A program made the translations under genes and the position numbers. The notes under the pieces were generated by a model. The model did not search any database, had not been told where the DNA came from, and worked only from the letters and a program-made list of their open reading frames with translations. From Candolleomyces eurysporus (taxonomy: Eukaryota; Basidiomycota; Agaricomycetes; Agaricales; Psathyrellaceae): a stretch of 47,300 bases of DNA. The DNA lies in contig JANBPK010000894.1 of NCBI GenBank assembly GCA_027579435.1, forward strand, positions 1-47,300, in the 5' to 3' direction. Position 1 is the stretch's first letter; every line of letters starts with the position of its first letter. Positions 1-9,039 of the stretch are shown here, in pieces.

Positions 1-554
1 GTTCGAAACCATCATGCACTTGAATGCACCAGACATGGCACCTCCCATCGTGCCAGTTCAATCGGGCAAGGTCTCCATGATCAACCAAGCAGCGTGGGCT
101 CAGAATCCTGTCCCATCCAACGTCCTTGTGCAAGATTCCAACAAGAACATTCCGATCGCACAGGCCAACCTCTTGCACCATTTGCCGATTGCACCACTCT
201 CTTTCCATGCGCCAGTCCCTGGAACGTCAGCAAACTTCGCCGCCCCTGGGTGCAATCTGTCAGCTCTCCAAGCTCCGGCATCCACCATACCGGCTTCCAA
301 CGCATCCCAAGANTCTCCTTACTGCCTTGCCCCAGCCAGTNCCCCAACGGCTCTGTGGCGGCGCTGACCGATTGCTCCAAGGCTGGGACTTCAACGTGCT
401 GTGCGTGGTGGGAGGGGTGGAACGAGAGGAGTAGTGGTGAGGGAAAGTGCTGGTGTTAGAGGAGGTCGTGGTCGTGGTCACTTCAGATCGAGCTCTGGAG
501 CTGTGGTTGGTGGAGAGTAGTTGCATTCGAGCTCCGATGGACATTGTAGTGGTG
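1..554. other. Flank beyond the gypsy pol stop; no LTR recognised
   Basis: A 3' LTR would be expected here if the gypsy element were complete, but I find no stretch resembling the candidate 5' LTR at 6290-6551. The segment has two N bases (313 and 341) and is Pro/Ala-rich when read on the plus strand (14-367) and Ser/Thr-rich when read on the minus strand. A minus-strand frame of about 101 codons (260-565) opens at an ATG overlapping the last codons of pol and gives a Thr/Ser-rich low-complexity peptide with no recognisable domain. It could be a third element ORF, an unrelated insertion or chance. Confidence 0.3.
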
Positions 555-3500
555 TTACAACTCATCTGTAGACCCAATAGGATCCTCCCTGTCGTACGAC
601 ATTGAATCCAGTTGGTCTTCTGACAAGTCTGTGAGGTCTGTGACTGGAATGCGAGCAACATTGCGAATGAGGTAGGGAGCAAGGCGATATGCAGCGAAGC
701 GAAGTTTGGAGGTAGATCCATCGAGTTCAGAGAGGATGTATGAGCCTCCCCTGGTACGGCGAACAACCACCATTGGGCCCAGATACCTCGGTTTCGTCTT
801 GTATCCGACCGATGAATCAATACGGGAGTTTCGAACGAGAACAAGGGTGCCTGGTGCAAAGTTGAAAGAGCGAATCGTTTCCTGGTGCGCTTCTGCAAAC
901 TTCCGAGCAGAGTCTAACCGAGCCTTCTGAAGCGCCCGACGAACACGTTCCAAATCTTCTGGTCGCTTCTGTAGCATTCGTGCTCGATAAGCAATGAGCT
1001 CCGTTGTGGATAGTGCTGAATCCGGGAGGGGGAGTAACAATGTTCCTTCTGTGAGATCGAAAGGTAATAACGGCTCGATTCCATGGGCAATGTAATAAGG
1101 CGAGTACCCTGTTGCCTTCTGAACTGTGACACGCTCTGCCCAGAACACTGAAGGCGCAACAACTGGCCATTTGGACTCGTCACCTCCAGCTGCCTTGACC
1201 AATGCTTCCCTAACGTCCAGATGTCGCCGTTCGATGATCCCATTGGCCTGTGAGTTGTACGGCGATATTCGTATTCTGTGGACGCCGTATCGCTTGACTA
1301 GAAGGTCCACTGCTTCTGCAATGTATGGAGTGCCGTTGTCGGTGACGATTTCTTCAATAGCGCCCCACCTACACAGGATATCCTCGAATATGAATGAGGC
1401 GATTGCGGGTGCGTTCTCCGCCCGTAACATTCGCCATTCTGGATAAGACGACAACGAGCAGCGAGCATGGACAATGAAACGGTATCCGTACGCCTTAGGC
1501 ATTGCCATGGTATCGATATGGACCTTCCGGAATAAGTTGAAGGGCGGAGGGACAACCGGTGGGATATGGAAGTGGTGCATCTTGCGTACCTGACACTCGT
1601 GACATGATGAGACAAACCACTTGACGTCCTCCATAAGAAATGGCCACCAGAAGCGAGCCAGGAGTCGTGCACGAATGGTGAAGATGCCTTTGTGTCCAAG
1701 TTCGTCATGAGCTTGCCGTAATATCGAGTATCGTTTCGCTTCAGGAATGTAGAGCTGGTGCGCGCCAGTAGCGACCTTTCTCCATAGCTTCCCTCCAAAA
1801 ATGAAGAACTGGAAGGCGTATCGAACCAGGGACTTGTAGGCGTCGTCAGACAGGCCATTGGGTCGAGTGAGCGTCTTGAGGTATTGTTCCACTGCTGAAA
1901 CACGATCGTCTTGAGACCGTGCCTTGTCGGACCGAGGAATGGCGAGTGTATGTTGAGATTGCGACATAATAAGGACTGGGGCAAGGACGTAAGAACTGGA
2001 GGTGGTTTCGGCTGAATTGAGACGTCTGGATGCTTGATATCGTGTTGAGTTTGCCAGCTCCATTGAAAAGGCGTTGGCACGGTCGATCCACTCGTCGTAA
2101 TCGTCGTCAGCAATAGGATCGGTTGGGGAAGGGTCTCGCCTGGATAATCCATCAGCTGCCGTGTGCAGGCGAGCCGGCACATGACGAAGCTTGAAGTGAA
2201 ACAGTAGAATTCCTGCAATCCAGCGGTTAATTGTTGCGTTGGGCTGAATATCTGGGTTGTTGATCATTCCCTTGATATACCGCGCATCCACCTCCACAAC
2301 CAGGTTCTCCACTCCGATGATGTATATCCTGACATCCTTGAGCGCCCGAAATAGACCAAAGAGTTCGATTTTCGATTGAGAATATCTTCGCTCCGTTTCG
2401 TTCCATGTGATCGACCCATACCGTGAAGGATAGCGCAGTCCGTCGTCACCCATTTGAGATAAGATGTATCCAACCGCAATATTGGAAGAGTCAACTGCCA
2501 GGATAACTTCGTTGTTGGATTTGTAGTCAATAGGGCGAATTGCTGAACATGTCCGAACCATCTCCTTCAGCGTCTCCATTGCGTCGATCTGCTCTTCACC
2601 AAAGTGGAATGGGACTTTGCGACGAACCAAACGGATCAAAGGCTCTGCGTGAACCGCAAGGTCCCTGATGAACATTCTCAGTGTCCCGACTACACCCATA
2701 AAACCACGGACACCTGTAACGTCCTTTGGGGTCGGCCAGTCAACTACCTTCTGGACGCGATCTGGGAGAGCCTTTCGACCTTCATAACAGCATAAATGGC
2801 CAACGATCACGGCCTCTGGTACCGCCACTTGCGCCTTGGGTCCTGAGAACGTCCCACCGGCGTGACCGATGCGCTGGAGGACACGAGCACAGTCGTTGAC
2901 GTGTTCCCAAACAAACCGACGGATGCCTGGGTTTTCTGGGATCGTTTCGTAGCCACCTTGAGGTAGTTCATATCGAGTCTTCGGGCCGCGTACTGGAACA
3001 TCGTCCACGAACGGTTGCGTGACATGCGGAATTTCGTCTTGAAGAATAAAGGTGATATCGCCATGTTGAATTTGCTGAGAATTTGTATACCCCATCGGAA
3101 TGCGAGTGAGCCTGAATGTTCCCAATGGTGTTTGGAAGGTGGTGAGATCCCTGGAGTCTGGATCGAGCTCCCGCTGGTCGAATCCAACAAACAGGTCAAA
3201 GACACTGTAACAGGCGCGTCCCGCAAACGACTCTGCATATGGTTCGACAATAGGCGGCACGGCTGAGTCCTTGATGCTGACTGCGTTGAGAGGCTGGAGG
3301 TCGTGAACAATACGCAATGACTTCCCGTCCTTCTTTAACACCCAGAACCAGCGTGAGCGGTACGATGCATTTGAAGGTTCAATAACTCCTGAGGTGATCT
3401 TGTCTTTGATGATCTTCATGACCTGGTCGTAAAGTCCTCGAGGTATCGGTATGTTGGGAAGGACCCATGGCTCGTGCTCGGTGACAGCAATTCGCACTGG

Positions 3501-4055
3501 ATCCAAGTAGTCCTTGGAGAACATTCCTTTCTCTGATTCGTCCCAGGCGAAAGCGTGCTCGTATGACTTGAGAAGCCAGTGGACAAGCTTTTCTTCTTCA
3601 TCCCATAGAAACCCGTCTGGGTTGATGTTCATTGCCGCCATCCGCTCCAAGGTGTATCGTTTTCCGGGGGAGAATGGTGCTGGGTGAGTTGGTGGTTTCG
3701 GCATCCCATCGAGGGGATTTATACCTTCTGGGATCCTGCGAACGATCCTGAACTGTGCTGGTAAGGTGGTTGCGACTGGTTTCGTGCGATTAGCAACCTT
3801 CTTGTACTTGAACGATTCGAATTCTGCGACTGGTAGCGTTCCGTCTGGTCCTATTTCGAGTGCGATTTCTGTGACTGATACTGCGTGCGAGCGAACATAC
3901 GAGGTGAAATCGGTGTCATTTTGTAGAGAGTTTAATAAACAAAGAGAAGGGGGAGATTCTGAGACGAGAGAAAGAACTTCTTGAGGGGGTATACTGGCTG
4001 TTGAAGCCGAGGACTTGTCTCCTCGGGTGTTTTCCGAATCATTGACGACTTCTAA
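555..4055 (-). CDS. pol: Ty3/gypsy pol polyprotein (RT-RNase H-integrase)
   Basis: Open frame of about 1166 codons. From the first ATG (3704) the protein is 1049 aa, but the same frame is open 117 codons further upstream to the gag stop, so it is probably made as a gag-pol fusion. In order: reverse transcriptase with the LKKDGK motif, a motif A Asp (SVFDLF) and the catalytic FVDD; RNase H beginning LAVDSSNIAVGY; an integrase HHCC finger (HDELGHKG...CHECQ); then the integrase core with D (HIDTMAMP), D (VTDNGTPY) and E (NGIIERRH); a C-terminal integrase tail follows. All catalytic residues I can identify are present and there is no internal stop. This is the enzymatic half of an LTR retrotransposon: it copies element RNA into DNA in cytoplasmic particles and integrates it. 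No 3' LTR is seen after the stop. Confidence 0.93.
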   Translation of the reverse strand, partial: LEVVNDSENTRGDKSSASTASIPPQEVLSLVSESPPSLCLLNSLQNDTDFTSYVRSHAVSVTEIALEIGPDGTLPVAEFESFKYKKVANRTKPVATTLPAQFRIVRRIPEGINPLDGMPKPPTHPAPFSPGKRYTLERMAAMNINPDGFLWDEEEKLVHWLLKSYEHAFAWDESEKGMFSKDYLDPVRIAVTEHEPWVLPNIPIPRGLYDQVMKIIKDKITSGVIEPSNASYRSRWFWVLKKDGKSLRIVHDLQPLNAVSIKDSAVPPIVEPYAESFAGRACYSVFDLFVGFDQRELDPDSRDLTTFQTPLGTFRLTRIPMGYTNSQQIQHGDITFILQDEIPHVTQPFVDDVPVRGPKTRYELPQGGYETIPENPGIRRFVWEHVNDCARVLQRIGHAGGTFSGPKAQVAVPEAVIVGHLCCYEGRKALPDRVQKVVDWPTPKDVTGVRGFMGVVGTLRMFIRDLAVHAEPLIRLVRRKVPFHFGEEQIDAMETLKEMVRTCSAIRPIDYKSNNEVILAVDSSNIAVGYILSQMGDDGLRYPSRYGSITWNETERRYSQSKIELFGLFRALKDVRIYIIGVENLVVEVDARYIKGMINNPDIQPNATINRWIAGILLFHFKLRHVPARLHTAADGLSRRDPSPTDPIADDDYDEWIDRANAFSMELANSTRYQASRRLNSAETTSSSYVLAPVLIMSQSQHTLAIPRSDKARSQDDRVSAVEQYLKTLTRPNGLSDDAYKSLVRYAFQFFIFGGKLWRKVATGAHQLYIPEAKRYSILRQAHDELGHKGIFTIRARLLARFWWPFLMEDVKWFVSSCHECQVRKMHHFHIPPVVPPPFNLFRKVHIDTMAMPKAYGYRFIVHARCSLSSYPEWRMLRAENAPAIASFIFEDILCRWGAIEEIVTDNGTPYIAEAVDLLVKRYGVHRIRISPYNSQANGIIERRHLDVREALVKAAGGDESKWPVVAPSVFWAERVTVQKATGYSPYYIAHGIEPLLPFDLTEGTLLLPLPDSALSTTELIAYRARMLQKRPEDLERVRRALQKARLDSARKFAEAHQETIRSFNFAPGTLVLVRNSRIDSSVGYKTKPRYLGPMVVVRRTRGGSYILSELDGSTSKLRFAAYRLAPYLIRNVARIPVTDLTDLSEDQLDSMSYDREDPIGSTDEL

Positions 4056-4060
4056 AAATC
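4052..4060 (-). promoter_or_regulatory. Candidate -1 ribosomal frameshift site joining gag to pol
   Basis: On the minus strand the gag frame ends GAT TTT TAG. A five-T run (4054-4058) lies under the last sense codon. Slipping back one base places Phe-tRNA on TTT again and turns the stop into TTA (Leu), entering the pol frame. I checked every codon of that frame from 4055 to 3704 and found no stop. The heptamer is not a canonical X-XXY-YYZ, and no downstream pseudoknot was modelled. Confidence 0.55.
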
Positions 4061-6259
4061 CACTGACGCGACCTCGATCTTCAGGTTGCTGACCACTGGT
4101 TTGCGAACTCGAGGTTTGGTGGGGACGGTAACAACTGTGCCAGAGTTGGGATCGGTAAGCGTAGCGTGCGCGTCGCCATTGGTGAAGTGTTTGACGTAGG
4201 CTTGAGTCAGAGTGTGGAAGGGCCGACCGAGCAAGACGTCGTATGAGACGTTATCCATAACCTGCGCTTGAACGAAGAAGTCGATGTCGCCAACACGCAT
4301 CTTGAGGTTCGTTAACAATCCCATTGAGTCGTTCCGTGAACGGTTTGCTGATTCCATAGTGATAATGCGATCCGAGCGAAGTGGTAAGCCGATTTTCTCC
4401 CATACTGAGCGTCGTATGCCGATTATTTGAGACCCGTCGTCGAGCAGTGCTTCAATAGAGACCTTGTCGTTGAGGATGACATCTATCGTGCGTAACGTTT
4501 CCATTTCGCGAGCCATAACCTTGCCACTGGTGTTGAGGGGCATCGGGATCGTGTTCAGCATGACTTCAACGCTTTCTCCGACTCCTACTTCACCGACATG
4601 TGCCTCGTTGACGAAACCGGCTGCTGGAACTCGCTTGGTCGTGACTTTCTCTTTGACGACCTTCCTAACGTCTGGAGCAACCGATAACAACTCTCGAGTG
4701 GTGAGGGTGACAGTAGAGTCGAGGGAGCGTTCTGCAAGCAGCTGAACGACCTTGGGATCTTCGATGGGTGTGGTATAATGGAATTGAGGACCGAGATTCG
4801 CGTTCTGGGACTTGGGGAATGATTCTGGAGTGACTGGCGGCATGAACGACGTAACTGGAGCAAAGCTGACTGTCCTAGAGTCCTTCTGGATCGTATTGGC
4901 CTTCAGGTTTGAATTCCCTTGTGCCGGAACTGTTTGGCGAGCTGTAGCGTTACTGGCAGTCGGTACTGGAGCTGTCACAGACTTGGACGCATTGCCGGCC
5001 GTCGATGAGCGATTAGGTTCGTTGGGAGACGCCTGTGCCTTTCTGGGTTGTGTGTTTGAGCGAAGTTGCATTTTGTGACGGGCTGCAGCAAGTTTTCGTT
5101 GCCCTTCCTGCACTAGAGCCTCGTAGTACGCGACGTCATCCGCTTCTACATCGATTTGTTCAGCTCGAGATTCACTGGTGACTTCTTCAATGAATGCTGT
5201 CGCTACCGGGAGTATTTCAGGTTCTTCTACAACGTCGAAGAGGTTTGAGGATACGATGTTGGTTGGTGCTGAAGTACGACCTCTGTTCCAGTTGTCGATA
5301 CGCTCAGCAAAGTCCTTCCCATTGGAGTTGCTCATAGTGACTCCCGTTCCGTCGGAAAAGCAGACTCGTCCCCATGGATCGCGTTTACAAAGGCCTCGAT
5401 TGACGTATTCCTCGAATAGAGGGCATTCGCGAATGAAGTGGCCGTCCTGTGAACAGAAGTTACACCCAGTGCGTTGGCGGAAACCTCCATTTCGTGGTGC
5501 GCCTCGCGGAGCAGGTCTTCGAGCACCTCCCGGTTGGTTGTTGGCAAGCGCAGTTGTGAACGTTTCCATCATGTTGCTGAACGTTTTGACGAGCTGGTCG
5601 ATTTGGTTGGTTGGTTGAGCTTCTGGTAACCGTGTGGCATCGTAAACTTGACGAGTAGTGACTGCAGAAGCTGCCGGCGCAACTGGGAGTGGAATTGGGT
5701 CGTTCCTCTGAGTTCTGTTGCCTCCGATAAATATTCCATCGAGTTCGTCGTCCAGATCGGTGTCGAACGAGGTGAGAATGAACGTGACTGCATCAAAGAT
5801 CTCCTTGAGCTCGTATGGATCATTAGGATGGTGGGTAGGATATTGGATTCGAAGCTGAGCCTTGACGCGACGTTGCAGAGCGTCTGGTAAGCCGTTCATG
5901 AGCTTTTCCGATTGGTCTTTCTTCGAGATAACACCGTGCTCAAAGAGATAGGTAGCAATCAAGTAGAACTTCCTCCAAAATTCGTTGAACTGGGACCGAG
6001 TTCGCATTTTCTTGGCTCGGTACGTGGCCGAAAGGTCATCGAGATCGGAAACGGTGTATCGACGATCTTCTCCTGCTCCTGGTGTGTTATCGGTGACTAT
6101 CTTGCGGTATTCCGACCATCCTGCCCCTGACTTGAGTAACTTGGCTAATGCTTTCCAAAGCTCGCGCGTATCGGAATCCGGCGCATAGCGAGTGAACGAG
6201 CTAACCCATTCGTCGCTCGGGTGGTTGTGCTCGCGACAGAGAGCTTNGTACTCNTCCAT
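4052..6259 (-). CDS. gag: Ty3/gypsy gag with C-terminal aspartic protease
   Basis: About 735 codons from the ATG at 6259; the frame is open a little further upstream but without a better ATG. The N-terminal half is a retrotransposon-type gag with charged helical segments. A CCHC zinc knuckle (CNFCSQDGHFIREC) lies about 280 residues in, followed by a long low-complexity linker. The C-terminal 200 residues resemble a retropepsin: a DDGSQIIG active-site motif (the usual form is D-S/T-G) and the later LLGRPF motif common in fungal gypsy proteases. Gag packages the element RNA and the protease processes the polyprotein. Two N bases (6247, 6254) fall in the first codons. The stop is at the frameshift site that leads into pol. 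Confidence 0.9.
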   Translation of the reverse strand: MXEYXALCREHNHPSDEWVSSFTRYAPDSDTRELWKALAKLLKSGAGWSEYRKIVTDNTPGAGEDRRYTVSDLDDLSATYRAKKMRTRSQFNEFWRKFYLIATYLFEHGVISKKDQSEKLMNGLPDALQRRVKAQLRIQYPTHHPNDPYELKEIFDAVTFILTSFDTDLDDELDGIFIGGNRTQRNDPIPLPVAPAASAVTTRQVYDATRLPEAQPTNQIDQLVKTFSNMMETFTTALANNQPGGARRPAPRGAPRNGGFRQRTGCNFCSQDGHFIRECPLFEEYVNRGLCKRDPWGRVCFSDGTGVTMSNSNGKDFAERIDNWNRGRTSAPTNIVSSNLFDVVEEPEILPVATAFIEEVTSESRAEQIDVEADDVAYYEALVQEGQRKLAAARHKMQLRSNTQPRKAQASPNEPNRSSTAGNASKSVTAPVPTASNATARQTVPAQGNSNLKANTIQKDSRTVSFAPVTSFMPPVTPESFPKSQNANLGPQFHYTTPIEDPKVVQLLAERSLDSTVTLTTRELLSVAPDVRKVVKEKVTTKRVPAAGFVNEAHVGEVGVGESVEVMLNTIPMPLNTSGKVMAREMETLRTIDVILNDKVSIEALLDDGSQIIGIRRSVWEKIGLPLRSDRIITMESANRSRNDSMGLLTNLKMRVGDIDFFVQAQVMDNVSYDVLLGRPFHTLTQAYVKHFTNGDAHATLTDPNSGTVVTVPTKPRVRKPVVSNLKIEVASVDF

Positions 6260-6289
6260 AAACTCGACGAGTGAACTCGGGGGAGACAA

Positions 6290-6551
6290 AAGGGAACTAG
6301 AGTGTAAAAGTCTAAGGTAACTGGTATATGTGAGACTCAGAAGCCTCCGTGCGCGAAGTAAAATCGGAACATGGGTACTCTACCCGTACCTCCGTTGTTC
6401 CTCCGATCTTCCTTGTGACTCGATGAACCTCATGGGCACACTTGGTCGGAGGGACCAAGCGATCGGTAGGCGAGTCGGTGTCAGTTCCCGTTAGGGCTGC
6501 TGACTGCCTAATACAGATGCATCCGCCTTCAGGGGCGGAGGTGTCACTACA
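6290..6551 (-). repeat. Candidate 5' LTR/leader of the gypsy element
   Basis: This precedes gag in transcript orientation and contains no ORF. A plausible LTR start (TGTAGTGACACC on the minus strand) is at 6551, followed by a small palindrome (CCGCCCCTGAAGGCGG). No matching second copy exists in the window, so neither the boundaries nor a primer-binding site can be fixed. This is an inference from position and the TG start only. Confidence 0.3.
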
Positions 6552-6714
6552 GAGTGGAGATCAAAGGATCATGGTGGCAGAGTTTAAAACAGAGTAATGT
6601 ATTCCCACTATCATCATCAATGAAAGAAGATACAAAGGGGATAGATTTCTCTAAATCTGGCCGATAACAAGCTGACAAGGTCAACAAACAATGCAGGCAG
6701 ATGGTGGATGACGT

Positions 6715-7227
6715 TCACTCACGGTAAATCTGCGGCCGGCAGCTATTGATCCGGGGGTGGACAGTATTCAAGATGACACACTGGTGGGGCATTGGGGGTG
6801 GATAACACAATGAGTAGTGTATCCAAGTACCAGGAGGAGCCTCATGGTCGGAGGGTGGACACTCACTGTAGGTGCCTGTCCCAGTATCCAGGTTCTGAGC
6901 CTCCGGCACCCTGTGAAGGGGTGGATCCGTATCAGGGTTAGGTCGGGAAATTCCTGGGTCCTCCCTTGATGTGCAAATCTTTTCATTGCATTTCAAACTC
7001 TGAAGGTTCATAATGAATTTTATTATATTTATAATTTTAAAGTAAAAAAATACAAGAGCACTTTCCAAGGGCCATGAACCCCCTTGAGTCCTTGGAATAT
7101 GCCGCGCAACACGACGGCCCATAACGCACAAGTTATTTTGGTTTGCTGGAACATTGTTGGTTACATGTGCCAGGAGGCACAAACAGTGGTACCATATTTG
7201 GCAGGAAGGGCATGGGCAGAAGTGCAT
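6715..7227 (-). CDS. Hypothetical ORF with a Cys/His-rich start
   Basis: A 170-codon frame whose first residues (HFCPCPSCQIWYHC) have the spacing of a zinc-binding cluster and vaguely recall the end of a PHD-type finger. The rest is low in recognisable features, and a T-rich stretch around 7020-7045 suggests part of it is intronic or non-coding. It lies between the gypsy leader and a candidate LTR. It may be a remnant exon of a transposon-associated gene, and it may not be expressed. Confidence 0.2.
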   Translation of the reverse strand: MHFCPCPSCQIWYHCLCLLAHVTNNVPANQNNLCVMGRRVARHIPRTQGGSWPLESALVFFYFKIINIIKFIMNLQSLKCNEKICTSREDPGISRPNPDTDPPLHRVPEAQNLDTGTGTYSECPPSDHEAPPGTWIHYSLCYPPPMPHQCVILNTVHPRINSCRPQIYRE

Positions 7228-7248
7228 GAGGCTGCTAGGGGTGTCAGT

Positions 7249-7580
7249 GTTGAACTTACATGAAATAGGTGCCTGTTCCAGCGCTTATTATGTAAACCTC
7301 TATAATTAGTAATATGCAGTAAACTCGGTATATAGTAGGTCTAGTAGATATCTAGGTTCATGTTCTAGAGCAAAGCGTCATAAGCACATCTTAAGCAAGC
7401 AATGCTCAGTCATCCTATGTGCACAGACCACAAGGTGACATTATGTGACGTTACAGTCACATCTTCAAGTAGTATATAAACCATGTAGTTTAGTACAAAT
7501 AAAAGCTTGAAGCACTTTCTGCAAGCAAAGTCAGTAGTATACTCTCTCAGCATCACCCTCTAGTCGATCCTAGTATAACA
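7249..7580 (+). repeat. Candidate short LTR with TATA box
   Basis: About 332 bp bounded by TGTTGAAC and TATAACA, typical of TGTT...AACA LTR ends, with a TATA box (TATATAAAC) near 7474 and an A-rich AATAAAAG about 25 bp later. No target duplication or second copy was found. The same features would fit an ordinary promoter for the small ORF at 7583. Confidence 0.3.
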
Positions 7581-7582
7581 GT

Positions 7583-7789
7583 ATGTCTAATCAACATGCT
7601 CTCCCTATTTGTAACTGCGCAACGCCAGGACCTGCATTACCATGCAAGAAATGCTGTCTAACAGTCAGAGGTAGGGTTGTAGGGTTTTGGCACAGATGCA
7701 GGATGCACCACCAGGTTTCAGCTGGGCCTGATTCAGACTACAACAGGACAAGCAGTGGTTGGGCTGGTGAGCCAGAGTGTGTGGTCTGA
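7583..7789 (+). CDS. Small Cys-rich ORF
   Basis: A 68-codon ORF about 105 bp downstream of the TATA box at 7474. It contains a cluster ICNCATPG...CKKCC and further Cys/His residues (FWHRCRMHH), which could bind zinc. It resembles no family I can name. It ends before the inverted-repeat element that starts at 7935. Downstream exons may have been lost. Confidence 0.3.
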   Translation: MSNQHALPICNCATPGPALPCKKCCLTVRGRVVGFWHRCRMHHQVSAGPDSDYNRTSSGWAGEPECVV

Positions 7790-7934
7790 AGGGGTACAAC
7801 AGTGTAGCGTACCTTGAGCCTCCATCTTTGCCTCTATATATTGTGTATAGAATATGTTGGGGTTGATGTATGGTTGTTTGATGTCTTTGTCCTCAAGTCC
7901 AGGGATAGTGATGACCTCTAATGGAACACTAATC

Positions 7935-8998
7935 CCCAGTGAAAACCCCCTTCCAGTGTAGGACAGCCCAGGATGCTCCAGTCTGGTTTGGGATTTGGGA
8001 TTCCGGTCCAGGACAGCCACATCAGTTATTCTGATATTTTCAAGCTATCATAATATATTGAATTGACACATAGTGATATACTTTCTCTAGATATCTTGCA
8101 ATATATCCTTACACAAGTTATACTTGGTGGCACATATACAATTCACAAGGCTCAGCTTTGCCATAAACCAAGTTGATACACATGCATCCAATTTTAAGAG
8201 TGTTCCTATTGTGCAAGTTGAATTCTTTCCTGCCACTGTGCCTTCCTTCTTCCCATCATCACCACACCCATTGCCTAGTAGCTTTCTCAAAGGCATTGTT
8301 GCACAACACAGCAGCAATGGCTGAGAAGGATGGGGAGGAGGACTCAAAGGTGAGAAGTGCATGCTTGATATTGACAGCCCTCACCCAACCTCGCCCAGCC
8401 AATGCAAATCTATGTTGCCATAAACCTCGAGGCGACAGGTAAGTCTGCCAAGCTGTATCCCAGTAACCTTCTAATGACCTTCCGACCCCAATTTTTTTGA
8501 TTTTCATCAGGGCAGGATACTCTCAAGACAACCTTTCCAATGTCAGCAAGCGCAGTCTATGACTGCCAGAGTGTGCGTCATCTACTGGTACAGCTCTCAG
8601 CATTACCAACCTCACCTCCATTCCTTAGTAGGATGACCCTGCAGTCACCCAAAACAGGTTCTTGTGAGTCGTCCATCCTTCTCCAACAATCTCTAGCTGC
8701 TTCAAGTTGGAAGGAGTGGGTTCCACCTTTGCCTGTAATGTACCCTGAATACTGTATTCAGACTACCAAAAATGCGTTATATTGCCCATTCTATTGCAGA
8801 ATTATAAGCGGTACAAAGTGAACAAGATTCTGGTCCAAGACAGTCATTTATGAGCACCGGAATGGAGCAGACAGGATCAGCCCCCCTGTCCTAGGGAGTC
8901 TCATTTTGAGGCCCATTTCCTGGTTCAGGACAGTCCTGTCTGGAAACTGGAGAGGGCTGGCCTGGGCCATCTGAGCCTGGAATGGGGTTTTCACTGGA
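7935..8998. mobile_element. Non-autonomous TIR element with 7-bp target duplication
   Basis: A 1064-bp unit. The left end is CCCAGTGAAAACCCC and the right end, reverse-complemented, is TCCAGTGAAAACCCC. The direct repeat ACTAATC flanks both sides (7928-7934 and 8999-9005), as expected for a target-site duplication. CCAGGACAG and CAGGACAGTCC motifs recur near both ends. No transposase is encoded; interior ORFs of 60-95 codons are unrelated to transposases. A 7-8 bp duplication and CAGTG-like termini suggest a hAT-like or KDZ-like system; this assignment is inference. Confidence 0.75.
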
Positions 8999-9039
8999 AC
9001 TAATCATGAGAGGGGTTAGAATAAAAGATATGTAGGAAA

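Noticed and set aside
14..367. Pro/Ala-rich plus-strand ORF at the window start
   Set aside because: Several overlapping frames on both strands are open here, there are N bases, and no domain or splice signal supports it.
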